A program made the position numbers and the translations under genes. A stretch of DNA of 64,000 bases, taken from Symbiodinium natans (lineage: Eukaryota; Sar; Dinophyceae; Suessiales; Symbiodiniaceae). Positions 12,676 through 25,244 of this stretch are shown here, in pieces (the first letter of the stretch is position 1; every line of letters begins with the position of its first letter). The stretch is taken from contig CAJNDS010002594.1 of the NCBI GenBank assembly GCA_905221605.1, positions 267,798-331,797 on the forward strand, read 5' to 3'. The notes beneath the pieces are model-generated. The model did no database searches. It was not told the origin of the DNA and worked only from the letters and a program-made list of their open reading frames with translations.

Positions 12676-14654
12676 CGCGGAAACGTTTGTTGCTAGGTGT
12701 GCTGATCGCAGCTCCTATACTAATCTCAAAGCATGGGACGCCGATGACTTTTAACTCTATTGCCGCACTGCTATCAATGATGTGCTTGGATTCCAGCAAT
12801 GTCTGACTGCATCCTGTCAAGTGTAACAGCCGCTGCGGGCTGCTTGGCAGGGCTGTTGCGGCTGCCATGCTCCTTGTCTGAAGCATTCTGACGTGGTATC
12901 CTACGCATCGATAACATTTCTCAGGATGTAGCTTTTACCCACTATGGTCACTTAGTCGCATGAGCATCAGCGTGCAACGGTGAGGAACGTAGGAAGTCCA
13001 ATCTTTCGCGTCGGGTTGAGTGCTTTGATCTGTTGTTTCCCAAGGTTGGATGTGGGGTCGCTGCACGGTTAAGCATGCCGTCCCACATCGCCAATGCTGC
13101 TCTCAACTTCCGTGAAGACTTACAAGAATCAGCACAAATCCTTCAAACCAATGTGCAGCTTGTTTCGCCCCTTCATTGATGATGCTAAATGGTCTTAGTC
13201 ATGTGAAGAAGTGCAGTTATGGCCTGCTCTTCAGAAGTCTACCGACCGAAAGACACCTTGCTCATTTTCAGAGTCCGCTGCTTGAATATACTCCAGCTCG
13301 GCATTCCCTCATGCCGAAACCTCAGCACGACCATCATGAGTAAACCACGCGAGCTGGCCAATACACCTAACGTTGTCAGGATTGTCAGGACTAGTCATAG
13401 ACGAGCCTGTAGAAATACTAGAGATAGACACCGTTTTGAGGGCTTTGGGCGATACGTGAGTTTCTTCAGCAAGGCACATGGTGAATGCAAAGCCTATCCA
13501 CACATACGGAGGCAGTTACTTTCCGAGGCCTTTCTCCGGACGTTCACTCAAAAGAAGTTTTCGAGGCGTTCTGATGGCACATAGGATGTGTGCGAAAAGT
13601 GGTGAAGATATGCCGTCAACCGTTGTCCGGTACTTATCGGAGAGCTGTTGCTCCATTTGGTCAGGGCAATCGAAATCTCCAATATTTCATTGAATTCAGC
13701 AATGGGTGCCATGTAGTGAAAATATGCCTGCTGCCATCTGCGACCACTAGTCACCTTCAGTCCTCTTTCCTCTCCAAGGCCTTTTTGGCCGTCCTCTCTG
13801 GCGCCGCGGCCGCCCGCAGCCCTTTGCGGTTCCGGCCACGGGGCTGGATGCGGCCGCGCTGGGTAGCGGTTTCGAGGAGTGGTTTGTGCGATGGGCTCCC
13901 TCAAACGCCAAAAGTAGAGTGCTGCGCACATAGGTACCGAAGAAAGAAGATAAAAACAGATCATAAGATGCAGATGAATGCCATGATCTTCGTGCATGCA
14001 TGGCGTCTCGAGGTTTGGCCACTCAGGACATCTGGAAACATCGGATGATGTAAAAGCTGACATGCCAAATTCCTGATATGCCAAAGGCCTGACTGGAGGA
14101 CGCCGGAATACTGGCGCATAATTATTCGCAAAGTTAGTTTGGTAGATTGAGAAAGCATACTTTTTTTAGCCAGGGTTTCCCACAATTTGGCAATGAAGGC
14201 TCTAGCCTGCCACTTGGAGGTGCGTGTTTAGTAAGACAAACCGTTGCTTTTCAGCTTGTCCGCTTTGTGCTTGCAGGATGTATATTTCACGTCAGCGGAT
14301 GGCACTCGGCTACATGCTGTCGAAGGCCAGAGCATCTATGGAGCATGAGGCGAAAGAGCATGAGAGGGAATGCGAGAGTCAGAGAGAGAGAGAGAGAGAC
14401 AGAGTGAGTGACGACCACCTCTACCTGAACACTGAGAGCCAGCCCCTCGAAGGTCACACCCTTTGCCCACTGTGGCCCGTGAAGCGACCAATGAGTCAAC
14501 GGGCCACCGTTTCACCACAAGACAGAACGGCGGGCCAGCGTGGCCGTGGTTCCCTCTACAGGGGGGCTCTCCGCTGTGCAGAAGAGAGTGAGTGAGTGAG
14601 AAAGAGATAGCGAGAGAGAGAGCGAGTGTCCGCCATGCCCCGCAGAAGAGGACG

Positions 14655-14925
14655 AGGAAGAAAAAGAAGAAGAAGAAGAAGAAGAAGAAGAAGAAGAAGA
14701 AGAAGAAGAAGAAGAAGAAGAAGAAGAAGAAGAAGAAGAAGAAGAAGAAGAAGAAGAAGAAGAAGAAGAAGAAGAAGAAGAAGAAGAATAACAAGAAGAA
14801 GAAGAAGAAGAACAATAAGAATAATAATAATAAGAAGAAGAATAAGAAGAATAAGAAGAATAAAAAGAATAAGAAGAATAAGAAGAATAAGAAGAATAGA
14901 ATAATAATAATAATAATAAGAGATA
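14655..14925. repeat. (AAG)n / (AATAAG)n microsatellite
   Basis: An AAG run grades into AATAAG and AAT units. Frames through it are poly-Lys, poly-Arg, poly-Leu or poly-Phe and are not genes. Confidence 0.97.
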
Positions 14926-16189
14926 GAGACGGCGAGGTGGAGAGGGCCGCAGGGCTCCCAGAACCTCAAGCCCCTCGAGCGAAAGATAGGAAGGAAGGAC
15001 GGAAGGAACGAAAGCAACCCTAAGAAAAGAACATCAAAGAGCGGACACGGCAATAAATGAAATGACACAAAATAGCATGTGAGAGCACAAGAGAAACATG
15101 AAAACGTATGCAGATAGACAGACAGAAGGAATTACAGAAATGAAGACGTAAAGAAAGACAGCAGCTAAGAGGTGAATATTTGGCCTACATGTTACACAGG
15201 TGATGGTTAGAAGTCTCGAGTAAGGGGCAGGGGCATTCTGTGCGGGAGCTTCTCATGGGGCGCAACGGAGAATGCGAATCTGCTTGGAGGGCATTGAATG
15301 CCCGAACCAGCGGCAAATAGAGGGACGCGCAGCACGCGCAGCACGGGGACAGCCAGTCAGTAGCGATGGAGGCTGCTAGTACATGTCATGATGCATCACT
15401 TCCCCTGCCACCTAAGTCCGACCAAAACAACACCGAAACCACAACATGACAAAGCGACCCGGCTGAATTGTCGGGGAAGGTGGGGGGGCTTGGGGGGTTT
15501 TGTGAAGCTAACGACAGAGCCCATCGGCACATTGAAAGCCATGGAGGAAGTGGCCGTAGAAGACTTGCGCGACAACGCTTGCTTGTTGGGTTCCAGGCCC
15601 AACAAGAAAGACCACACCTTAAAGATGTGAGTGAGAGAGGAACGAACGGACCAAAATAAGCAAACATATCTTGAAGTAAAGTATTTCCATTATCAAAATG
15701 ACTGGAACGAAGCGACACAGCGAACTCCCGGAAATACATTTTATTGCTGCTGTATGGGCACATGGTTGAACACAGTAGATGAGGACTAAAACACTGAATG
15801 TGACATCCAGTGAATTAGCACGTGCAGTTTTTTTCCGGGACAGGCTTCCCGTGGCTAGCGAGGTTTGGCGGCAGACCTTGAAGACCTGCAAGCCACGACT
15901 AGAGACGAAGCCAGTTGCCAACGAGCAAGGGGCTGAATAGAGAAGCGCAAGAAACCAGTGCAGAATAAGAAGGCGACTTTGTCCAAGAGCAGGATGCAGC
16001 AGTGGTGCAGCCACATACAGAACGGGTCGAAGTGTAGCCAGATCGTAGAAACCCAGGAGAAGAAGAAAAAGCGGACAGGTGAAGAGGCAGGCTGCGAGGG
16101 CAGTTAAGGGGCATGGACGGATTTGGCAATGTAGTGGACGTCCATCGCATGCGGCCTAAAAGTGCGAGAAAGTATGTGCCCAAGCAGTT

Positions 16190-16325
16190 CCGTGCGTAGA
16201 GAAACAAGGAGAGCATTAGAGAGCAAGAGAGAGGAGCGAGACAGGGGAGAGGAGCGAGATAGAGAGGTATGACGCTCATTTCCCAAGAAACGAAAAGAGC
16301 GAGAGAGAGAGGGAGAGAGAGAGAT
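16190..16325. repeat. GAGA/AGAG purine-rich minisatellite
   Basis: About 130 nt of imperfect AGAG, GAGCGAGA and GAGAGAG units on the plus strand. Confidence 0.85.
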
Positions 16326-17261
16326 TTGGCCGCCTTGCCGAGACCTCATCAACTCAAGGGGGCGTGGGTGGGGACACGCTCACATCTGCGGGCGACCTTA
16401 CAACTTCCACGCGAACCATTCCCTCCTTGTCACTTCGCTAGGAGGCCAAACTCGTCTACCGCAATTTTAAGTGTACGGCAATGCGGGGGCCACCCGATGG
16501 CAAAACACAGGCAATTGCAAAGCTGAATAAGCGTACCAGCGAGCATGGCACAGACCGAGCGCAGCGTGGCGAGCCGAAGTCCACCGCATAGTCCACCGCT
16601 TACCGACAACTCCGCTGATAGGGGAGATGGCGAAATCGGGCGATGCAGCAGTGAGACTGAGTCATTGCAACAGTGTGCAGGGAGTGCGTCGGCCTAAGCG
16701 CCAAACAGCAACACGTACAGATCGAGTCAGCCATTTTCACCTTCAAAAAACAAAAAGGTAGGCACGTCAAGGACATGTCAACCTTTTCCTGTTCCAGAGC
16801 CTATGCCCGGCATTCCGTCGTGGAAAGCCGAGACGAATCAAGTGCAAGTTTCGTTCCGTGCAAGTTCGAAGTTTCGTTCCGACCAAGAAGCCCAAGTATG
16901 TAATTCAGTGCAAACTTCGTTTCGCCCAAGCCGTGCAAGCTGAGCCTCCGACCTGAGGCAATTCGAACATAGGAAGCATACCAATTAGAGTTTTGAACCC
17001 GGGAGCAGACCTCGAGTTCATTGGTTTCAGTTCGGGTGAAACCCGAGACTCAGACCCTCGAGTGTGAAGGGTTCACACGGGCTACGAGACTTGAGCGCGC
17101 CCAGCACACGGGGTCCGAGGGCTCCCAAGCCCAGCAGAGCAGAAGAAGAAGACGGAAAAGCAAAACGATACCATTTTGCTTTTTGTAGTGGCGAGATGCA
17201 CATGAATTGTGAATCACTGAATCACCATAAGATGGGCTGAAGGCGCGGGCTTTGGAAGGCG

Positions 17262-19600
17262 CGGGCTGAAGAGACCCCTGGTCTTCGTCCATGGCTTTCC
17301 AGACATGTGGACCTCTTGGGAAGGTCGGAAGTATTCGGAAGTTGTGTCTCCGCTTTGTGTTGGCGCTCCTATGCCGTGAAACATGGCAGCAGCAAAATCA
17401 GTTGCCAGGTCAGATGCAATTCTTCGCCTCCCTTGGGCATCCAGTCATGGCGATTTCACTGCGTGGGAGTGGCTTGAGTGACAAGCCGTCAGATCCAGAG
17501 ATGTATGACCTGGAGACCTGTCTCGTTGCTGACATGCGAGCTGGGCTCGATTATGTGCCTTAGTTGCAGAAGGAGCTTTTTTGAGTACAAGGCCAGGGCG
17601 TGAGGCGTGAGCGGCTTAGGTTAGGGAAATGTGTGGCCAGAAGCCCGTGTTGGTGGCCCACGGTGTCGGTGCACTGATTGGCTGGCGACTTCTTACTTTG
17701 ACTGCAGATGCTCCTGCAGTGGCTGGTTTTGTGTCGCTCTCCATGCCGCCGTTGGAAGCTTGCGCACGTGGATTGCGCAGCCTTTCGCAGCTCTACAACT
17801 GGCTTTACATCCTCGCCTTCAGCATGCCCATTGTACCAGAAGCACTGCTAACCTTCCAGTGCCTCACTTGAGTTATTATACGGTAATACACGTTTTGCCG
17901 CAGTGCATTGAAGAATATTGCAGGGTTGTTTACGGTGGTTTTTCTTTTGGAGTCTCCGAGAAAGGAATGCCTTCCTTGGAGCCGTGTTGTTGAACGACTT
18001 GGAGCACCTCGGAACTGACATTCGGGGACATGCTTTGGTTTGGAGATGTTTGGAACGTGAACTCAGATTTTGGAGATTCGCTTCCAAGTTGAGGCGAGCG
18101 CAGGTCAGACCTGAACTCCTTCACCTTTCGCGTGCCAATCTTTTACAACCACAAGCAGCAAGAGGACATCTGAACTACTACAGAATGTGCCTTGATGTCT
18201 CATTGTGTCGTCCTATCGGCCCTTCCTCAGAATTCGAGTTCTGGTTATGTTCCTGAGTGTTCTTGATGTTCTTGGCAGGTTAGTACGGAAGATGACGCGT
18301 TCAGTCCTTCGAGACAAAGCAGACACATACTGGAGTGGGCTTTTGCGAGGCCGCTCCGAGCACCAGGAGGAGTGATGGGCTGCAAACAATACAGTATTTA
18401 CGGAATTGGAGACCCATCGGTTGTTCGACGGTCGTCTTCAAATGCAAGTGTCGCAGGAAGCACTAAGCGGTACACGCTCGAATCAGTGCTACTCTACCAT
18501 TCACGCCGTATTGATAGAACAGGAAGTGGTGCTCGTTGCTTCTTGACTCATCAAGGGTGTTGGCCTTCGATCCTCAGCTCCCAAAACACAATGGCCTCAC
18601 TAGCGAGAGGCTTTACTTGCCGGAGGATGGCCAACCCCCCTTTCGTCACAGGAACGCATATTCCCTAGGAGCGCACGAAGACCCGCCGGTCCCGACAGAT
18701 CCCTCTGCACATTCGATCCCCACTTCTCATATCGACTTGGACGTGCCTGGCCTTTGCCAGCGGTATGGCATCGCATGATCCACACTTCCTGCCTGGTGGA
18801 CGAAGACATTTTTGTGCGGTTAGCATGCGGACGGGGTAGGAGCGGGGTTTGGTGGCAAGTGTTCCGGCTGGCTTTCGCCATTGGCGAGGGATGTCGATGC
18901 AGGGAGACTGGAAGGAAAGAGAAGAAAGAGATTGTGATTTTTTGTGACGAATTTAAGCTTAACTGTGCACACACCCTCGGGCCAGGGTCGGCGAATCAAG
19001 AGTTCAAAGAGCAAAAAGGATGTTGCTTCGCGTTTTACAAGAGGTCTGGCGTGAAGAAAGCAGGAAGTCGCAGAATTGCTGAGTTGTGCACTTCACGCCT
19101 GTCGAGCCCTGCAGAAGTAGCACAAGTCAAACTGCGTGACCGTCCTGGAGCCCGAGTGCACGGATTTCTGGGGGAAAGCGTGAGCGACAAAAAGCGCACT
19201 CTCCAGTAGTCGCCATACGGGCAGAACACGAATGTGCTGGATGTGCCGGCCATGTACGGTTCACATTTCACATATGACAGAGGCTGTGGCACGTGAAACA
19301 AGAAAACAACCCCCCCCCCCCCTTCCTGTTTCAGGCAGGCAACACTTTTTCAAGTGTAGGCTCGTCGTCGTGTTCTTCCTCCCTGCGCAGGTTTTGGGCT
19401 CCCATCGCAAGCTGAAGTTACCGGTTCTGATCCTGAAAGGGTCCCACGACCACATCTGCAAAGAAGGCCTTTTTGTCGACCTTGCCACCTACCTAGACAA
19501 GTACCGCCTGGTGGTCATTGAGCCTTGCTCTCATCGAGTGCATCTGGATGCAATGGCAGAGGTGAACACGGAGATCAGCCAATGGCTGCTGTGTCTTTAA
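17262..19600 (+). CDS. Alpha/beta-hydrolase fold protein, multi-exon
   Basis: Coding islands give a hydrolase-fold protein in order. RPLVFVHGFPDMWTSWEG (~17268-17325) holds the strand-3 HG oxyanion motif. QMQFFASLGHPVMAISLRG then SGLSDKPSDPEMYDLETC (~17407-17560) is the usual segment before the nucleophile elbow. KPVLVAHGVGALIGWRLL (~17640-17695) is the elbow region. PVLILKGSHDHIC (~19417-19455) carries the acid-loop Asp, and EPCSHRVHLDAMAEVN then ISQWL ends at a TAA at 19600 and carries the His. A cap-like island (KMTRSVLRDKADTYWSGLL) lies near 18288-18350. The elbow reads His-Gly-Val-Gly-Ala, whereas active members have Ser or Asp as the second residue (GHSMG, GHDWG). The upstream start was not found. 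The fold is firm; the substrate is unknown. Confidence 0.7.
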
Positions 19601-20782
19601 GCTGCGATTAGCATTGATTGCCTTTCTGGCTGTCATCACTGGGACAAGGAAGCATAGTCATACTTTTCCAGGACAAGGGCCTCAAAGGGCCTCAAGTACT
19701 CAGGGACTGTCGGTACTTGGACCCTTGGGCAGTCTTTCCTTAATTTGCGGCTTCTTGTCGGCAATGAGCAACATTGTCGGGCGGAGAAGTCGGGTCAGGC
19801 CTAGAATAAGCTGACATTGTTGTGAGATTCTGAGGCAGAATCTAAGGCTTGACTTGCGCACATGGGCTACCTTGAGCCCTAAACTTAAATCCTAAATTTC
19901 ATGCTGCCAGGTTTGGGCAGCCTGACTTCGTCTGGGAAGGCCTAACTGCATTCATGCGCCGGAGACGGTTGAGATTGATCAAGCTGTCTGCTTGACCCCC
20001 GAATTGCCAAAGAGCAAGGGTGACAAAAGACAAATGCTTTGTGGCTCCGATGCTGTTCCTGGACCCCTAGTTGTGTTGCATACCAAGATGCCAGAGCTTG
20101 CCCAGACCGTGCCCATGTTTTGTTTGTAGTGGTGCTTGGTGCCTCTGCGCTTAGACTGTAAAGCTTGTGAACCGCCACCACGTCTGACGTCATTAGCAGC
20201 AACATAATGTCCGAAGTATTGTTTGTAAGGTTGATCGGTGCTGCAGATTTGAATGATGCAGACGTAGCTCTTGGCCAGGCTTTGTTGAGATGGCTTCGCA
20301 CGTGGTGTCTAGAAGTGTAGCAACCACGCATGTCCGACTCTCCTCAGCGTGGGGTTTCTTTGGCAGTAATTTCTGACTCATGTGATGTTCTGATACTACA
20401 TTGACATGAAGATACGCGGAACAGATCTGGAGCGGCTTCAGGCAGCTGTCTATGCCACCAGCATCAGCCGAATTCAGCGTTGAATTCGGCGTTGGTATGT
20501 CGATTCATTTCACGGACCACCTGCCGGGTCTCATCGGGTTACCAGCAGTTTGCAGAGAAGCACAGCAGCAGCACAGCGAATGAATTGAACGATGAGGTAC
20601 CGGCAGGGGGCCTACAATATCCGGTGAAAAGGGACGCTTGCAAGCCAGCCTGAAGATCATGAAGATCTATGCGCACTGAGCCCGTCGTGCCTGTCGTGAA
20701 CCCGTGATCTGAGGCTTCCAGGCGCTTGGCAGGAGGTGCGGCTACTGGAGGTGGGGATTGTTCTATATTGTTCCGTTTGCTT

Positions 20783-20850
20783 GAACATGTTTTTTGAACA
20801 TGTTTTTTGAACATGTTTTTTGAACATGCTTTTGAACATGCTTTTGAGCA
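20783..20850. repeat. 13-bp GAACATGTTTTTT tandem array
   Basis: Six units start at about 20783, 20796, 20809, 20822, 20834 and 20846. Each contains the palindrome ACATGT or its ACATGC variant. Confidence 0.85.
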
Positions 20851-20888
20851 CTGTCAGTGGGAGGGTTCTCGCATGTTTTCAAACAGGC

Positions 20889-20950
20889 TGGTGGCGCGGG
20901 TGGCGCCGGTGGCGCCGGTTGTGCCGGTGGCGCCGGTAGCGCCGGTGGTG
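20889..20950. repeat. GGCGCCGGT-type GC minisatellite
   Basis: Imperfect 9- to 12-nt units of GGTGGCGCCGGT. A GCCGGC-rich counterpart lies at 47744-47812. Confidence 0.8.
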
Positions 20951-21529
20951 CTGCGTACCTGGGCGCAGCCTTTGGTACTGCGCTACTCGGCAAAGCACAG
21001 CTTCAGGGAAGAGGCTTTGCTAAACATAGTCGTCATGCGCTTAGACAGGAGCCCTTTCATTCATATTCTGACTCTTTCGGGACGCATCAGCAGAGTTTGG
21101 TCGCAGCCATGTCTTGTAAGCTTCATTTGCAGGGTGCCTGGAGCCGGGACCGTTCTTGGATCACGCGATGTGCCTCGAGCTGTCAAGGTTATGGCTTTGG
21201 GTTTCCCTGCATGCTCCTGCAACTTTCAGTTCTGGAACGACGCTGGAATGACCATGAAACCCTCTTTGCGGTCGGGACTGCCTCAGTCAGTCAATCTAGC
21301 ATCTAGCGGGGTCTGTCGCCCATAGTCTCCCAAAGCAGACTAGGACTTAGGTATGGGGGTTATGGGGGCAGGGTGGAGGGTTCGCTGTATCTTTTCTCAG
21401 GAGGCAAAATCGGGTAGGAACAACGAGAACAACAAGAAGAGGAACGTCAGCAAGGACAGCAACAAGAGAAACAACAATTACGACACCAACAGGAGCAACA
21501 ACAGCACCAACAGATACACATACAATCGG

Positions 21530-22370
<841 letters not shown>

Positions 22371-22502
22371 TTTTGTTTTAGTGCTCCACATATTCATGTA
22401 GTTGGAGCTCTGCTGGAGAAGGACATGCTCAAGCAAGAGGTAGTGGATGAGCCCGTAAGTGATGAGGTAGAAGGGTCGCGAATGAAGGTTTATATGACGT
22501 AT

Positions 22503-22518
22503 CATATAGGGTTTAGGG
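22503..22518 (+). repeat. Short TTTAGGG-like stretch
   Basis: The plus strand reads AGGGTTTAGGGT between the CA array and the 67-bp satellite. It is barely two telomere-type units, so it may be chance. Its position beside the 3' side of the minus-strand ORF block is discussed as a finding. Confidence 0.5.
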
Positions 22519-22530
22519 TCTTCTGCAAAC

Positions 22531-22870
22531 TGTGCTCATCACGCTCCGATGCTCCATAATTCACACTCTGATGCTCCGCAGTTGATGCTCACCCAATTCT
22601 GCTCATCACGCTCAGATGCTCTGCAAGTCATGCTCTGATGCTCCACCACTCATGCTCGACCAAGCTTGCTCACCACGCTCAGAAGCTCTACAATTCATGC
22701 TCTGATGCTCCACAAGTCATGCTCGCACAACTCTGCTCAGCACGTTCAGATGCTCCACGATTCATGGTCTGATGCTACACACTTCATGCTCCCGCAACTC
22801 TGCTCATCGCGCTCCGATGCTGCACAGTGCATGCTCATATGCTCTAACACTCATGTTCCGAACCTTCTCC
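22531..22870. repeat. 67-bp degenerate satellite, about five units
   Basis: The core TGCTCATCACGCTC and variants recur at 22533, 22600, 22667, 22734 and 22801, an exact 67-nt period with substitutions but no length change. Shorter ATGCTC sub-units recur inside each unit. The array flanks the 3' side of the minus-strand ORF block, and weaker related sequence runs to about 22930. Confidence 0.9.
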
Positions 22871-23413
22871 ATGCTTTCGTCCATCATCATGCTCGACATG
22901 TTCCATCACCATGCTAAAATGACATGCTCACGCAATTCTGCTCAGCTGCTATTCACAACACACAAGCTGAAAGCATCACGATCCACTCAAGCTTGATGGG
23001 CTCGAGGTCTTCTGGGGTTTGGGGTGTGTCATGCTCACGGCATCAAGAATTCACCCACATGCCAAGCAAAATACGAAATCCAGGTTGAAAACTGCGTTGT
23101 GGTTGAGGTAGTTGAACAACAGCGAGGACGGAACCAATGCACAGCTTGCATTACAGGATGTCTAAGACGATCACGCAGGTACACAGTTGGACGTCTCCAA
23201 CTGCTTCACCACGAACCATGGGCGTCTTTGTTAGCAGGAGACCCATGGCCGTGCTCCTGCCCCCTGCTGAACATCATGTGCAAAAAACTTGTTAGATCGC
23301 AAATTCGTGCTTCTTTTCGCTCTCGTATGCAGTGCTTGTTGACGTTCCCGCATGTACAGCGGTGTGCCACACACACCCCTTTCGGGGCGACAAATGGATT
23401 GAGAGCATGGAAT

Positions 23414-23785
23414 TCACACGTAGAGGTAGTCCAAGTCCACGAACTTTTCAGCTCTTTGTTTGGCTTGTTTGTGCGGTGCCGTGATCAGGTGGATTTCCCA
23501 TTGTCGCACTGTTCTGGAAGCAATCCTGCAAATTGGACAGGCGAGATATCTGTCCTCCTTTGGGTGGCATTTCATCTTCTTGACCTTCCCGTACTTGTGA
23601 TGCTTCCGATGTCGATTGGGATTTGGACACGATCTGCTTCTGGGTGTATGGTAATCATCTCGTTTCTGGTACTTCAGGAGCATGTCTTGCACCCGCTTGG
23701 TGCTCTCCTCGTGACTCATCACATACTCGAAGTCCGCCCTGGTCTGGATGTAGCGGGAGTGGTACATGATCTCGTGGCTGGTCAT
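23414..23785 (-). CDS. Small C2H2 zinc-finger protein of the ORF block (ORF K)
   Basis: 123 codons, the last large frame of the minus-strand block and nearest its 3' end. The N-terminal half is polar and charged. A basic His/Lys/Arg stretch at residues 48-72 could bind nucleic acid. A single zinc-finger pattern follows: C83 and C86, then H99 and H105 (Cys-x2-Cys-x12-His-x5-His), within LACPICRIASRTVRQWEIHL. The spacing is like RNA- or DNA-binding C2H2 fingers of the U1/matrin type. It lies 418 nt beyond ORF J. A role in binding the element's RNA or DNA is inference from the motif and location. Confidence 0.6.
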   Translation of the reverse strand: MTSHEIMYHSRYIQTRADFEYVMSHEESTKRVQDMLLKYQKRDDYHTPRSRSCPNPNRHRKHHKYGKVKKMKCHPKEDRYLACPICRIASRTVRQWEIHLITAPHKQAKQRAEKFVDLDYLYV

Positions 23786-24203
23786 GGGATCGTGTTGCCG
23801 ATGTTAAGAAGGCACGGGTAGCAAGGTGATGGGAACAGCTACTCTTTATGCAAAGCAGCTGCACATGACGATCACAAGGCAGCAGATCAAAGAGAATGTT
23901 GCATCGACTTACGGCTCCAGTCTCTTTCGCTCAACAAATGGTTCGGACACACTAGGATGACATTGCACAGACACTTGACGCTCAGCATTGACGCTTGTTC
24001 TGTTGTTCATCTGGTCGTGGAATAACCCTGTGTGAAACTGCGCCGAACACTGATTGTCACACGTTTTGGCGCAATTGCACACTCTCTCAAAACTGAAAGA
24101 TGCTCTGCATGCGTTAAGGCCTGCGTCGGTGGTGCATCTAAGCCGCATGTTCCTACTCAGCGCCCATAAGGTCTGATGTCAGTGGGGGATGGGGTTGAGG
24201 ATA

Positions 24204-24758
24204 TTACGGTCTGCACGTCGAGCATGGTTTGAACAACATCTCAACCTCTGCCTTCTGGTAGGGCTTGACGTCTTGCTCGGCTGAATTGATTATCTTACCG
24301 CATCCTTTGCGATGATAGATGGTGCTCTTCTTGGTGACAAACACTACGTTGGGGTCCACTTCGTTGTTGAGGTTTGGGTGAGTGCGAGTGGACATCTTGG
24401 GTTTCGGGTCGAGGTCGATGGGTTTGTCACCATGGCAAAGAGGAGCGAAACCCTTGTAGTCGAGGAAGCGGGTGTTGGATGCCGATGCCGAGCCTGGGGT
24501 AGTGGCGCGTGTGGAGTCTGGATTGCCTTCTGTTTTGACCTTCTTGGACGCAGGGGGATCACGTTGCTCTTCAGGCTCTCCGAGGGGTCTGTGGCCGTGT
24601 TGGAGCCTTTGAACGTCGTTGAACATGATGGCGTTGGTGATGTGTTGTGCGGCTAGAGCTTTGTCATGGTCCGGTAGCCGGAGGTAGCGTGTGGTGATGT
24701 CGTTGGGGTCCGATGCGGCCATGATGAGCCATGCCGCCATCACTTCATTGGACGCCAT
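24204..24758 (-). CDS. Protein with C-terminal His/Cys metal-binding motif (ORF J)
   Basis: 184 codons, starting only 24 nt after ORF I, the tightest spacer in the block. The first 45 residues are helical and hydrophobic (ASNEVMAAWLIMAAS). A Pro/Glu/Lys-rich linker follows. The C-terminus ends in H149, C153, C179 and C182 (YHRKGCGKI, then LFKPCSTCRP). This His-x3-Cys ... Cys-x2-Cys layout recalls the Ada-type metal-binding module seen in DNA-binding and repair proteins and at some phage and nuclease termini. The family match is suggestive only. The upstream sequence has GCAGACCTCATC, also found in the H/G spacer (27001-27012). Confidence 0.55.
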   Translation of the reverse strand: MASNEVMAAWLIMAASDPNDITTRYLRLPDHDKALAAQHITNAIMFNDVQRLQHGHRPLGEPEEQRDPPASKKVKTEGNPDSTRATTPGSASASNTRFLDYKGFAPLCHGDKPIDLDPKPKMSTRTHPNLNNEVDPNVVFVTKKSTIYHRKGCGKIINSAEQDVKPYQKAEVEMLFKPCSTCRP

Positions 24759-24782
24759 TGCGCTGTGATGAGGTCTGCGTGG

Positions 24783-25244
24783 TCACTGAGCTGTCTCGTG
24801 AATGATCGTGACGTTCAGGTTCGCGTACTGCACGACTGGTCGGGATCTTGCATGGTCTGCAAACTGAAATGGAAGAGGCAGACAATATCGATGGCGTAGT
24901 TGGGCCCGCAAAATCTGATGGGCGAAAACGGCTCCTTTGTGTAGTCGCTGTTGGCCTGCGGCCAGGGAGTCAGCTTCCATGGGCAGGTCCTGCGTGACGC
25001 ATCGGTGTATCAAAGACTCTGGGTCGTCTTGTTGTGCGAGGGAATGCTGTAGATGAGGATGGGGGGAAAGGGTAGGGTCCAAGTGCAACATCGTGCTGTT
25101 CCGTTTTGCTCGTAGTGCTTGAAGGTGAAACTTCACTTCCTCGTCTGTCATGTGCCTGAGGTCCCTGGAGATGCCCTGGTCCATGAAGATGACTCTGTAT
25201 TTCTTGCCGAGCTCCGGGAGTATCAGAGGGATGATTTGATCCAT
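24783..25244 (-). CDS. ORF I, unknown, shares an N-terminal motif with ORF H
   Basis: 153 codons. The N-terminus reads ILPELGKKYRVIFMDQG, then ISRDLRHMTDEEV. ORF H begins with a similar arrangement, PLHVIFMDEHELEMEHLRRD: a short hydrophobic lead, the VIFMD pentad, then a Leu-Arg-rich acidic helix. The two may share a small domain, perhaps after duplication and fusion. The rest is His/Gln/Leu-rich with no recognised motif. The start is the first ATG, preceded by a purine-rich GAGCAAG. Confidence 0.5.
   Translation of the reverse strand: MDQIIPLILPELGKKYRVIFMDQGISRDLRHMTDEEVKFHLQALRAKRNSTMLHLDPTLSPHPHLQHSLAQQDDPESLIHRCVTQDLPMEADSLAAGQQRLHKGAVFAHQILRAQLRHRYCLPLPFQFADHARSRPVVQYANLNVTIIHETAQ

Larger units (their letters stand above)
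12680..17255. other. Microsatellite-rich intergenic interval
   Basis: No gene recognised over 4.5 kb. It holds (GA)n near 14384-14400 and 14580-14625, a long (AAG)n/(AAT)n tract at 14655-14925, and purine-rich minisatellite sequence at 16190-16325. A weak island at 13220-13580 is open on the plus strand but shows no motif. Confidence 0.55.
19601..21530. other. Intergenic with short repeats
   Basis: No gene recognised. It holds a 13-bp GAACATGTTTTTT repeat array at 20783-20850 and a GGCGCCGGT-type run at 20889-20950. Open frames over these (Lys/His/Val/Gln or Gly/Ala/Pro-rich) follow the repeats. Confidence 0.55.

Noticed and set aside
12074-12886. Collagen-like Gly-x-Pro frame on the minus strand, 270 residues
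   Set aside because: It is the reverse reading of the GCCCAGGCC repeat. The plus-strand Gln/Ala reading fits the upstream gene better.
14336-15068. Poly-Lys, poly-Arg, poly-Phe and poly-Leu frames
   Set aside because: AAG/AAT microsatellite products.
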